Positions 1 to 6,760 of a stretch of DNA of 33,485 nt are shown piece by piece. The DNA is from Candidatus Liptonbacteria bacterium. Lineage in GTDB: Bacteria; Patescibacteriota; Minisyncoccia; UBA6257; 2-01-FULL-56-20. The position numbers were made by a program, and so were the translations under genes. Within the stretch, counting starts at the first letter, position 1; the number at the start of each line of letters is the position of its first letter. Location: contig JACQKW010000013.1 of assembly GCA_016204385.1 (NCBI GenBank), positions 76,507 through 109,991 of the forward strand, read 5' to 3'. A model generated the notes under the pieces. It saw only the letters and a program-made list of their open reading frames with translations. It was not told where the DNA came from and did not search any database.

Positions 1-167
1 TTCCGCTCGATCGGCGCGTAGAAACGTCCGCTTGCAGTCCAATCGGCGTACACGATCTTTTTTCTCCCGTAGGGCCCCGCAAAATGAGCATCGTGCCCCA
101 CGATGTGTCTGCGAAAAGGATCGAAATATTTTTCCAGCTGATTTTCCCCGACAAAACGATGTGCCAC
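1..167 (-). CDS. class V aminotransferase / cysteine desulfurase-like, N-terminal part (cut by window edge)
   Basis: Only the first 55 codons are in the window. The translation contains FVGENQLEKYFDPF, then GPYGRKKIVYADWTASGR, the N-terminal signature of PLP-dependent class V (fold type I) aminotransferases related to cysteine desulfurases. The catalytic lysine would lie beyond the window, so activity cannot be judged. The reading frame is closed upstream by a TAG and has no ATG. The GTG at 167 is the best start and lies 12 nt after a TATACT box at 180-185. An ATG at 178 opens a different frame without homology and was not used. The exact substrate is unknown. Confidence 0.7.
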   Translation of the reverse strand, partial: MAHRFVGENQLEKYFDPFRRHIVGHDAHFAGPYGRKKIVYADWTASGRFYAPIER

Positions 168-179
168 CTTCTCGACATC

Positions 180-185
180 AGTATA
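180..185 (-). promoter_or_regulatory. -10 box of the aminotransferase gene
   Basis: TATACT on the minus strand, 12 nt before the proposed GTG start. No clear -35 element is seen. Confidence 0.45.
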
Positions 186-218
186 ACAAAGAAACTCCGA
201 TGGACGCGTAGCGTGTGC

Positions 219-908
219 CTATTCTCCGCATAAAATACCTATGACGATTCCCCCTTCCACGTGCGCATTACAGCCAAAAATATCGAGCGTGCGCGCGGTG
301 CACCTGCCGGTTTTTCGAATCTCCTCCCCCGACGCCACCCGCACCTTTTCGCCCTCCGTGAGTTCCGCAAAACAGTCGCCTTCGCACTCATCGCTCGAAC
401 GGCATGCCTTCCCTGCATCACGCGTCGGATAATTGCACTGTTCGACTTTCGTCGCTCCAAACTGCCCCCACTCCCCGCCCGCAGTCTCGCACTGCGCCTT
501 ACTGCCGAGACTTTCAATATACGAATTCGATGAACGGCACACCGAAACCACATAGTTGTCTATCACCGTGCCAAGCGCAAGTACCGAATCGCCGCTCTGC
601 ACCGAGATTCCATTCGCCTCAACCCGTGCATTCGGGCACGATACTCCTTCAACCAACGACTGGTACACCACGCTCACTTCCTGCTCGCCGTTGTGCAAAA
701 TGCGAAAGTGCGCGGGGTCGCCCGCGGGAGACCGCTCCCTCGCATTTTCAAGCACCGTGCCTCCCACGAGCGTCGTCGTTCCCACCGCCGTGAGCGGATC
801 TTTTTCCGCTTTCGGCTTCCCTGTTCGCCCGAAGAGCGCGATGAGCGCTGCCCCGACGATCAAAACCGCAACGACGGCGATGACCTTGGGGCTCGTTAAG
901 AATTTCAT
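219..908 (-). CDS. membrane-anchored or secreted Cys-rich hypothetical protein
   Basis: 229 residues. A single hydrophobic helix at about 8-26 (VIAVVAVLIVGAALIALFG) is either an uncleaved signal anchor or a signal peptide. Residues about 45-130 look beta-rich (GTVLEN...VLALGTVIDNY) and could be an OB-like fold, which is inference. The C-terminal 90 residues hold many cysteines (CETAGGEW, QCNYP, ACRSSDECEGDC, GRCTARTLDIFGC), spaced as in disulfide-stabilised extracytoplasmic modules. I recall similar Cys-rich domains in hypothetical proteins of Patescibacteria, but no function. The start is supported by a -10 box 5 nt upstream, implying a leaderless mRNA. Confidence 0.75.
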   Translation of the reverse strand: MKFLTSPKVIAVVAVLIVGAALIALFGRTGKPKAEKDPLTAVGTTTLVGGTVLENARERSPAGDPAHFRILHNGEQEVSVVYQSLVEGVSCPNARVEANGISVQSGDSVLALGTVIDNYVVSVCRSSNSYIESLGSKAQCETAGGEWGQFGATKVEQCNYPTRDAGKACRSSDECEGDCFAELTEGEKVRVASGEEIRKTGRCTARTLDIFGCNAHVEGGIVIGILCGE

Positions 909-913
909 CGAGA

Positions 914-919
914 ATTATA
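914..919 (-). promoter_or_regulatory. -10 box (leaderless) of the Cys-rich protein gene
   Basis: TATAAT on the minus strand, 5 nt from the ATG at 908, so transcription should begin at or near the start codon. Confidence 0.6.
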
Positions 920-983
920 TCCAGTGTATATGCCCTCCTGCGCGTGTCAACCCATCCGGGCGTGCGGCTCTGAATTCCCTATG

Positions 984-999
984 CCCCGCCTTGGCGGGG
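984..999. repeat. GC-rich hairpin in intergenic spacer
   Basis: CCCCGCC and GGCGGGG are separated by two bases in the 168-nt gap between divergent genes. There is no T-tract on either strand, so it is not an obvious terminator. Its role is unknown. Confidence 0.4.
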
Positions 1000-1031
1000 G
1001 CGCCGAAGCATCAAGTCGCGCTCGGCTCAAC

Positions 1032-1061
1032 TTGAACAGGTCTGCACACTGGGATTAGAAT
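1032..1061 (+). promoter_or_regulatory. sigma70-type promoter of the PH/AlbA_2 gene
   Basis: TTGAAC (1032-1037), an 18-nt spacer and TAGAAT (1056-1061). The predicted start of transcription near 1068 leaves a 5' leader of about 9 nt. Confidence 0.5.
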
Positions 1062-1076
1062 ATCGGCATACTCGAA

Positions 1077-2069
1077 ATGCACGATCCCCTCATTATCCGC
1101 AAAAGTCCCGTGGCGATCATTAAGAACCTGATCCTCGCGCAATTTCTCGCCACCGCCGCATACTTTCTTTTGGGATTGCTCGCCAACTACGGCGAGATCT
1201 ATCAGCGCTTGAATTTTTCCTCCTTCGCCTCCTACGAAGTCACAAAATTCGCGAGCATTATGGTTATCGAACTTTTACTCACCGCCTATATTTTTGCACG
1301 CTGGTTTCTTGCCACCTACCAAATAAATCCGAATGCGATCATCGTTGAGCGCGGCGTGTTGTTCCGAAGGCGGAAGGTCTCACCGCTCGCGCATCCTATT
1401 TCCGCCTCCTGCAGATACAGCGCGTTCTCGCAGCTCTTTAAGTACGGCACGCTCGTCATTCGCGACAATGCGATGAAAAAGCCCATCGTGCTCTCCCATG
1501 TGCCGAGCCCGAAAACGTATCTTCGGCTCATTATAGAGCAGGAACGCGAGAATGCGCACGACGCCATACACGCCGATTCTCCGGACATACGCGAACTGCT
1601 TCGCTCGCGCGAGCGGAAGAATCTTGAATTCAAAACCACGTTTCGATGGGATGTGCAGGAAGCAAAAGTAAATAAAAATCTCGAAAAAACCGTGATGAAG
1701 ACTATTGCGGCATTTATGAATTCGGAGGGAGGCCACCTGGTCATAGGCGTTGACGATGCGGGCGCGCTTGTCGGGCTCGCTTCGGATTATGCAACGCTCA
1801 AAAAACAGAACGCCGACGGATTCGAGAATCAATTTACGAATGTGTTCAAAGAAGTCGTCGGGCCAGAGCTTTATCGGTTTTTGAAACTCGATTTCCATAC
1901 GATCGACCAAAAAGAAATATGCGCCGTCCGCGTGGCGCCGAGCACGACGCCCGCGTACATGAAGACCGGAAATGAGGAGGTGTTTTACATCAGAACCGGG
2001 AACTCAACCACACCGCTCCAAGTGAGCGAAGTGGCAAACTACGTTAGGAGCAGGTGGAGGAAGTATTAG
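1077..2069 (+). CDS. membrane PH-like domain protein fused to an AlbA_2 (Schlafen-type) domain
   Basis: 330 residues. Residues about 18-38 and 58-80 form two membrane helices. They are followed at about 80-155 by a beta-rich region (NAIIVERGVLFRRRKVSPL, YGTLVIRD) typical of bacterial PH domains of the YdbS/bPH2 kind. Residues about 172-328 match the AlbA_2 / divergent AAA_4 family: ERKNLEFKTTFRW, KTIAAFMNSEGGHLVIGVDD, and FYIRTGNSTTPL near the end. AlbA_2 domains in other proteins bind nucleic acid or act in regulation; no catalytic residues are assigned here. A membrane-tethered, cytoplasmic AlbA_2 module is therefore predicted. Domain identity rests on motif recall; the biological role is unknown. 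Confidence 0.75.
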   Translation: MHDPLIIRKSPVAIIKNLILAQFLATAAYFLLGLLANYGEIYQRLNFSSFASYEVTKFASIMVIELLLTAYIFARWFLATYQINPNAIIVERGVLFRRRKVSPLAHPISASCRYSAFSQLFKYGTLVIRDNAMKKPIVLSHVPSPKTYLRLIIEQERENAHDAIHADSPDIRELLRSRERKNLEFKTTFRWDVQEAKVNKNLEKTVMKTIAAFMNSEGGHLVIGVDDAGALVGLASDYATLKKQNADGFENQFTNVFKEVVGPELYRFLKLDFHTIDQKEICAVRVAPSTTPAYMKTGNEEVFYIRTGNSTTPLQVSEVANYVRSRWRKY

Positions 2070-2078
2070 TTTTATCCG

Positions 2079-2149
2079 CGGGAGCTGGAGGAATCGAACC
2101 TCCGATCGCGGTTTTGGAGACCGCCGTTATACCACTTAACTAAGCTCCC
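2079..2149 (-). tRNA. tRNA-Trp (CCA anticodon)
   Basis: The minus strand folds as a cloverleaf with a 7-bp acceptor (GGGAGCT/AGCTCCC), anticodon loop CTCCAAA and T-loop TTCGATT. The anticodon CCA reads UGG. G73 agrees with the tRNA-Trp identity element. The 3' CCA is not encoded. It lies directly downstream of rpmG on the same strand. Confidence 0.93.
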
Positions 2150-2151
2150 CT

Positions 2152-2331
2152 TTATTTTCCCGTAAGTCTTGCTTCCTTGTGTATCGTATACTTCCGACAC
2201 CATGGGCAGAATTTTTTGAGCTCTATCTTCCGCTCCACTTTTTTCTTGTTCTTGCGCGTGTAGAAATTCACCCGCTTGCACACGGAGCATTTGAGCCGTA
2301 TTAAGTTTTCGGAACGCTTTGTTTTTGCCAT
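2152..2331 (-). CDS. rpmG: 50S ribosomal protein L33
   Basis: 59 residues beginning MAKTKRSENLIRLKC. It carries two zinc-knuckle pairs, CSVC and CPWC, as in the zinc-binding form of bL33, a component of the large subunit near the tRNA exit site. The open frame extends 38 codons upstream, but that extension reads through the tRNA-Thr gene and is not coding. The ATG at 2331 gives the family's normal length. The gene sits between tRNA-Thr(GGT) and tRNA-Trp on the same strand, so all are probably one transcript processed by RNases P and Z. Confidence 0.93.
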   Translation of the reverse strand: MAKTKRSENLIRLKCSVCKRVNFYTRKNKKKVERKIELKKFCPWCRKYTIHKEARLTGK

Positions 2332-2387
2332 AAATTTTAATGATACTGATTTCCTTATAAACCGCAAACACGCGCATAAAATTCGTG

Positions 2388-2460
2388 AGCCGATGGGCGG
2401 GATCGAACCGCCGACCTTGCGCTTACCATGCGCATGCTCTGCCAACTGAGCTACATCGGC
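2388..2460 (-). tRNA. tRNA-Thr (GGT anticodon)
   Basis: The minus strand gives acceptor GCCGATG/CATCGGC, anticodon loop ATGGTAA (anticodon GGT, reading ACC and ACU) and T-loop TTCGATC. The discriminator is U73 and CCA is not encoded. The first 10 nt overlap the end of the upstream ORF: the TAG at tRNA positions 8-10 is that ORF's stop codon. Confidence 0.93.
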
Positions 2461-3035
2461 AACATACTAACTAATAGGTTACGCAGCTTCTTATTGTTGT
2501 ATAAAACAGTGAGTATGCCGTATTGGCTCTTTTTTCGATACGTTCCGATCGAACCGGATATGGTAACGGTCGGCTTATAGAATTGCTGCTTCTTGATTTT
2601 AAGACTTTTCAACCAAAAGTCCATAGCTTCACGAACATCAATATCGGAGAAAATCTGAAGCCCGAAACGCATTTCCGATTTTCTAACTTGAAAAAACTTT
2701 TCCAAGAACTGAATGAATTTTCCGAGAAGTTGGGGATCGGTATTTCCAAGCCGCACAGAATATTTGTTTGCCTTTGTGCCTTCGCCCCAATAAAGTCCAA
2801 TGCCAAGCCCAAAAAGTTTTGCCTCCCTCATGGTGCGGGGCGCCCGAAAGGCAAAAGGATCTCCATTTGGATGATATTTTAAATACGCCGCATCGCTCCA
2901 AGACCTCGTGATCACATTATGCTTTGTCATCCAATACGCTACTTTATGCAACGAGCAGTCCAGCGCACGGGAGATATCTGTCATAGATTTTCCTTCTTTC
3001 AGATATAAATTTACTAACGTTTCTTTGGGTATCAC
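2451..3035 (-). CDS. helix-turn-helix / LAGLIDADG-like endonuclease family protein
   Basis: 194 residues. The N-terminus (residues about 12-40, SMTDISRALDCSLHKVAYWM) is a helix-turn-helix. Residues about 72-190 (LFGLGIGLYWGEGTKANK, FLEKFFQV, FYKPTVTISGS) resemble the LAGLIDADG homing-endonuclease-like fold in WhiA-type and stand-alone CPR proteins. That assignment is from motif recall. The start is GTG, 6 nt after a TATAAT. The gene is AT-rich compared with its neighbours, suggesting transfer. It runs into tRNA-Thr, whose TAG at positions 8-10 serves as its stop, so the transcript must also carry the tRNA. Whether it is an active endonuclease or a regulator cannot be told from sequence. Confidence 0.7.
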   Translation of the reverse strand: MIPKETLVNLYLKEGKSMTDISRALDCSLHKVAYWMTKHNVITRSWSDAAYLKYHPNGDPFAFRAPRTMREAKLFGLGIGLYWGEGTKANKYSVRLGNTDPQLLGKFIQFLEKFFQVRKSEMRFGLQIFSDIDVREAMDFWLKSLKIKKQQFYKPTVTISGSIGTYRKKSQYGILTVLYNNKKLRNLLVSMLPM

Positions 3036-3041
3036 GTCACA

Positions 3042-3047
3042 ATTATA
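3042..3047 (-). promoter_or_regulatory. extended -10 box (leaderless) before the LAGLIDADG-like gene
   Basis: TGATATAAT on the minus strand ends 6 nt before the GTG at 3035. It probably also drives the downstream tRNA-Thr and rpmG. Confidence 0.6.
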
Positions 3048-3141
3048 TCACGCTTGGTAAAGTACACCCATAGCAATATAGAGATCCACCCTACTTGACT
3101 GGAGCACAGCTTAGGGGCTCATAATTTAATGTACGAAACTG

Positions 3142-3166
3142 AGCCGAGGAGAGGAGTCGAACCTCC
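3142..3166 (-). tRNA. tRNA 3'-half fragment (T-arm plus acceptor strand)
   Basis: The minus strand reads GGAGG-TTCGACT-CCTCT (T-arm) followed by CCTCGGC and U73, exactly the 3' end of a tRNA. No matching 5' GCCGAGG was found within several hundred bases upstream. It is therefore a pseudo-tRNA, a remnant, or one half of a split or interrupted tRNA. It lies just 3' of the inverted repeat around tRNA-Thr(TGT). Confidence 0.55.
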
Positions 3167-3182
3167 AACCTTCGCTTTATCC

Positions 3183-3299
3183 CGATGTTCTTAGAATTTT
3201 GCCGGTCGGAGCCACCCCCGGGATTTGAACCCGGAACCTACGGTTTACAAAACCGTTGCTCTGCCGTTGAGCTAGGGTGGCAAAATTTTAAGAACATCG
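3183..3299. repeat. 21-bp inverted repeat enclosing tRNA-Thr(TGT)
   Basis: The left arm at 3183-3203 and the right arm at 3279-3299 are reverse complements at 20 of 21 positions. The right arm includes the first three bases of the tRNA. In RNA this would place the whole tRNA on top of a long stem. Confidence 0.8.
3210..3281 (-). tRNA. tRNA-Thr (TGT anticodon)
   Basis: The minus strand shows acceptor GCCACCC, here closed by GGGTGGC, anticodon loop TTTGTAA (anticodon TGT, reading ACA and ACG) and T-loop TTCAAAT. The discriminator is U73 and CCA is not encoded. It is flanked by the inverted repeat at 3183-3203 / 3279-3299. Confidence 0.93.
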
Positions 3300-3308
3300 A
3301 GGACTCTC

Positions 3309-3343
3309 GATATTGTAGCGAAATCTAAAATTCCGACAATATC
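3309..3343. repeat. small hairpin upstream of tRNA-Thr
   Basis: GATATTGT (3309-3316) and ACAATATC (3336-3343) are a perfect 8-bp inverted repeat with a 19-nt loop. No T-tract follows, so a terminator role is unsupported. Confidence 0.4.
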
Positions 3344-3373
3344 TGAGCAAAAGCGCCGTCCTGCCGTTGCCCG

Positions 3374-3407
3374 CCCCGTGCAAAAACGAAGTTTTTGCTT
3401 TACGGGG
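3374..3407. repeat. long intergenic hairpin
   Basis: CCCCGT-GCAAAAAC-GAA-GTTTTTGC-TTT-ACGGGG forms a nearly continuous 14-bp stem with a GAA loop. It lies in the 263-nt gap between tRNA-Thr and dnaE. Outside this hairpin, the smaller one at 3309-3343 and the dnaE promoter, I see nothing supportable in that gap. Confidence 0.6.
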
Positions 3408-3524
3408 GCTACTCCGGCGAGGAACGCGGATTACCTGACAGAGAAATCAATCCTATCTTATCGCAAAGCCCTTCACGATGGCAAATTTCTTGTGCCGCGC
3501 CTTTCTCTTATGAGACAATTTCCG

Positions 3525-3537
3525 TATACTTGAGGTG
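3525..3537 (+). promoter_or_regulatory. dnaE -10 box and ribosome binding site
   Basis: TATACT (3525-3530) is followed by GAGGTG (3532-3537), 7 nt before the ATG at 3545. The pair decides the dnaE start against longer in-frame extensions. Confidence 0.55.
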
Positions 3538-3544
3538 CACACAC

Positions 3545-6500
3545 ATGGAAAAATTCGTCCATCTCCATACGCATTCCCACTATTCGCTTTTGGACGGCCT
3601 TGCGAAAATCGACGAACTTGTCGCACGCACGAAAGCGCTCGGGATGAATGCGCTTGCCCTCACCGACCACGGCGTGCTCTACGGCGCGGTCGAATTCTAT
3701 AAAAAGGCGGTGAAGGCAGGCGTGAAACCCATCTTGGGCGTTGAGGCATACATCGCGACGTCGGACAGAAAGAAAAAAGAGCCGGGCGAGCGTTATTATC
3801 ACCTCATTCTTCTTGCGGAGAACAACGAAGGGTGGCGCAACCTGATCGAGCTGGTGACCAAAGCCCATCTTGAGGGCTTCTACTACAAGCCGCGCATGGA
3901 CAAGGAACTCCTTCGCGCGCACCATACGGGCCTTATCGCGCTTTCGGGATGCCTGGGAGGAGAGATAAGCCGCGCGATACTCGCGAACCGGTACGACGAC
4001 GCAGTCGCGATCGCCAAAGAATACGAAACTATTTTCGGGAAAGATAATTTTTTTCTTGAGATCGGCGATCACCCCCACATCCCCGAAACCATCACCGCCA
4101 GGAACGCGCTGGTACGCATCTCGAAAGAAACCGGCATTCCCCTCGCAGCGACGCAGGACATCCACTACGCACACCCGGAGGATTCCGAATATCACGACAT
4201 CCTTCTTGCGGTGCAGACCGGAAACCGCCTCACGGACGACGATCGCCTTACGCTCAAGGCGGATGATTTCTCGGTCACCTCTCCCGAACAGATGATCGCA
4301 AAATTCAGGGACGTGCCCGAGGCGATCATCAGCACGGTGAAGATCGCGGAGCGGTGCACGGTGGCGCTCGATCTCCACACGATACATCTCCCCGACTTTC
4401 CGAAACCCAACAACGAACCGCCCGATGAATACCTTCGCGCGCTTGTCGGTACACTCATAGAATTCCGATATCCGGGAGCGGCGCGCACGAAGGAGGTGCA
4501 TGAGCGCGTGGAGTACGAGCTCTCTATCATCAAGAAAACGGGCTTTGCCGATTACTTCCTTATCGTGCACGACCTCGTCGACTGGGCGAAGAAGCGCCGC
4601 ATCGCCGTGGGTCCGGGGCGCGGGTCGGCGGCCGGGAGCATCGTCTCGTACATCTTGCACATCACCGACGTGGACCCGTTGAAATACAATCTCCTTTTCG
4701 AGCGATTTCTGAACCCCGACCGCATTCAGATGCCGGATATAGATATCGATTTCGCCGACACGCGCCGCGACGAAGTGCTCGCGTACGCGATCGAAAAATA
4801 CGGCGCGGACCGCGTCGCGCAGATTATCACCTTCGGCACCATGGCGGCGCGGGCGGCAATTCGCGATGCCGGACGAGCGATGGGTTTGAGCTATGGATTT
4901 TGCGACAAAATCGCGAAGCTTATCCCTTTTAACCTCAAACTCGCCGATGCCATTAAAAAAGTTGGCGAGCTTAAGGAACTCAAGGAAAACGACGAGAACG
5001 CCGCGAAATTGCTTGAAGCGGCCATTCACCTTGAGGGAGTCGCGCGTCATGCGTCGGTGCACGCGTGCGGAACCGTGATCTCCAAGGAGCCGCTCACCCG
5101 CCACGTTCCCCTCCAGTTCGCCCCCCAAGGGCACGATACGGTCATCACCCAGCTTGAGATGCATTCAATCGAGGATCTTGGGCTCTTGAAAATAGACCTT
5201 TTGGGCCTCAAAAATCTCACCATCATTGAAGAGACCGTGCGCCTCGTGAAGGAGCTCTCGGGGAAAGATATCGTCATTTCAAGCCTCCCGCTCGACGATG
5301 AAAAAACGTTCGAGCTTTTGCGCCGCGGCGATACGACCGGGGTCTTCCAGCTCGAATCGTCAGGCATGAGGAGATATTTGAAGGAACTAAAGCCAACCGA
5401 GTTCGAGGACATCGTCGCGATGATCTCGCTCTACCGCCCCGGCACGCTCGATGCCGGCATGGTGCCGAAATACATCGCGCGGAAGCACGGGAAGGAGAGC
5501 GTAACGTATCTTTATCCGAAGCTCAAGCCGATTCTCGAGAAAACGTACGGCATCGCCGTGTATCAGGAACAGCTCATGGAAATCGCGCGGACGCTCGCGG
5601 GGTTCACGTTCTCTGAAGCGGACACGCTCCGGAAAGCGGTCGGAAAAAAGATCAAATCGCTCTTGAACGAACAATCCGAGAAGCTCATCGACGGCATGAT
5701 ACGGAACGGCATCACTCCCGCGAAGGCGAGGGAGATATGGGCGTGGTTCGAACCGTTCGCGCGCTACGGGTTCAACCGCAGCCACGCGGTCTGCTATGCC
5801 TTGATCGGCTACCACACCGCGTACCTTAAAGCGCACTACCCCGAAGAGTTCATGGCGAGTCTGCTCAATGCCGAATTAAACGATATCGAGCGCATCGCGT
5901 TTCTCGTGCACGAGGCGAAGCAGAATAGCGTCCCCGTGCTCCCGCCGGACGTGAACGCGAGCTTCGTGAAATTCACGCCCGACGGCAAGAAGATACGCTT
6001 CGGGCTTCTCGCAATCAAGAATGTGGGAGCGCAGATTACGAACGCGATTGTCGAAGAACGCGTGCGCGGCGGCCCATTTAAAGATTTCAACGACTTCCTG
6101 CTCCGCGTCCAACACAAAGATCTCAACAAAAAATCGCTCGAGAGCTTGATCAAATGCGGCGTCTTCGACTCACTCGGCGTGGAGCGCAACCAGGCGCTCG
6201 GAAGCCTCGACGACATCATCCGCGTGAACAGCATCGTGCGGCGGAATGCCGCGCAGAACACGAGCTCCCTTTTCGGGTCCTCAAACGGGCTCGGCGTAAA
6301 TTTCAAATTCCAAACCGCAACTGCGGCAAGCGCACAAGAGAAACTCGCGTGGGAGAAAGAGCTGCTTGGGCTCTTTATCTCCGATCATCCCTTGAACCGG
6401 TTCATGCACAAGCTCAAGGAATTAAAGGTGCGTTCCATCACCGAGGCGCGCGCGATCAAGAACGAACGCCTTCAATTCCGCATCGGGGGGCTCGTCTCGC

Positions 6501-6724
6501 GGATACAGCGAATCCTTACGAAGAAAGGCGATCCGATGATGTTCGTAAAGATCGAGGATTTCTCGCCCCAGCCGCTCGAGGTCGTGGTCTTCAACAGCAC
6601 GCTCAATAAAACGATGAGCACTTGGAAAGAGAATCAAGTGGTGCTGGTGCAGGGACGGATGTCGTGGAGAGACAACGAGCCCAAAATGATCTGCGAGAAC
6701 GCAAAAGCGCTCGAGGAATCTTAA
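3545..6724 (+). CDS. dnaE: DNA polymerase III subunit alpha
   Basis: 1059 residues; replicative polymerase of the C family. The PHP domain opens the protein (FVHLHTHSHYSLLDG, ALTDHG, about residues 4-50). The palm carries GPGRGSAAGS and the catalytic MPDIDIDF near residues 396-403. The helix-hairpin-helix region and a C-terminal OB fold (FRIGGLVSRIQRI, about residue 975 on) complete the core. It is somewhat shorter than the E. coli protein (1160), mainly at the C-terminus. The ATG at 3545 is preferred because it has a GAGGTG site and begins at the PHP domain; the frame stays open 50 codons further upstream without homology. It converges with lysS. Confidence 0.96.
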   Translation: MEKFVHLHTHSHYSLLDGLAKIDELVARTKALGMNALALTDHGVLYGAVEFYKKAVKAGVKPILGVEAYIATSDRKKKEPGERYYHLILLAENNEGWRNLIELVTKAHLEGFYYKPRMDKELLRAHHTGLIALSGCLGGEISRAILANRYDDAVAIAKEYETIFGKDNFFLEIGDHPHIPETITARNALVRISKETGIPLAATQDIHYAHPEDSEYHDILLAVQTGNRLTDDDRLTLKADDFSVTSPEQMIAKFRDVPEAIISTVKIAERCTVALDLHTIHLPDFPKPNNEPPDEYLRALVGTLIEFRYPGAARTKEVHERVEYELSIIKKTGFADYFLIVHDLVDWAKKRRIAVGPGRGSAAGSIVSYILHITDVDPLKYNLLFERFLNPDRIQMPDIDIDFADTRRDEVLAYAIEKYGADRVAQIITFGTMAARAAIRDAGRAMGLSYGFCDKIAKLIPFNLKLADAIKKVGELKELKENDENAAKLLEAAIHLEGVARHASVHACGTVISKEPLTRHVPLQFAPQGHDTVITQLEMHSIEDLGLLKIDLLGLKNLTIIEETVRLVKELSGKDIVISSLPLDDEKTFELLRRGDTTGVFQLESSGMRRYLKELKPTEFEDIVAMISLYRPGTLDAGMVPKYIARKHGKESVTYLYPKLKPILEKTYGIAVYQEQLMEIARTLAGFTFSEADTLRKAVGKKIKSLLNEQSEKLIDGMIRNGITPAKAREIWAWFEPFARYGFNRSHAVCYALIGYHTAYLKAHYPEEFMASLLNAELNDIERIAFLVHEAKQNSVPVLPPDVNASFVKFTPDGKKIRFGLLAIKNVGAQITNAIVEERVRGGPFKDFNDFLLRVQHKDLNKKSLESLIKCGVFDSLGVERNQALGSLDDIIRVNSIVRRNAAQNTSSLFGSSNGLGVNFKFQTATAASAQEKLAWEKELLGLFISDHPLNRFMHKLKELKVRSITEARAIKNERLQFRIGGLVSRIQRILTKKGDPMMFVKIEDFSPQPLEVVVFNSTLNKTMSTWKENQVVLVQGRMSWRDNEPKMICENAKALEES

Positions 6725-6760
6725 TGTCTCCGCACGCTAGGATTCGCTATTCGCGACTTG

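Noticed and set aside
2332-2445. 38-codon N-terminal extension of rpmG
   Set aside because: It reads through the tRNA-Thr gene and would make L33 far longer than the family.
3142-3299. Possible tmRNA 3' end
   Set aside because: The acceptor strand CCTCGGC and lack of a GGGG 5' start or a tag-peptide frame do not fit tmRNA.
3395-3544. 50-codon upstream extension of dnaE
   Set aside because: It starts inside a hairpin, has no homology, and a -10 box and SD site precede the ATG at 3545.
3473-5164. 563-codon open frame antisense to dnaE
   Set aside because: It lies opposite a well-conserved dnaE, shows no domain motifs, and is a by-product of GC-rich codon use.
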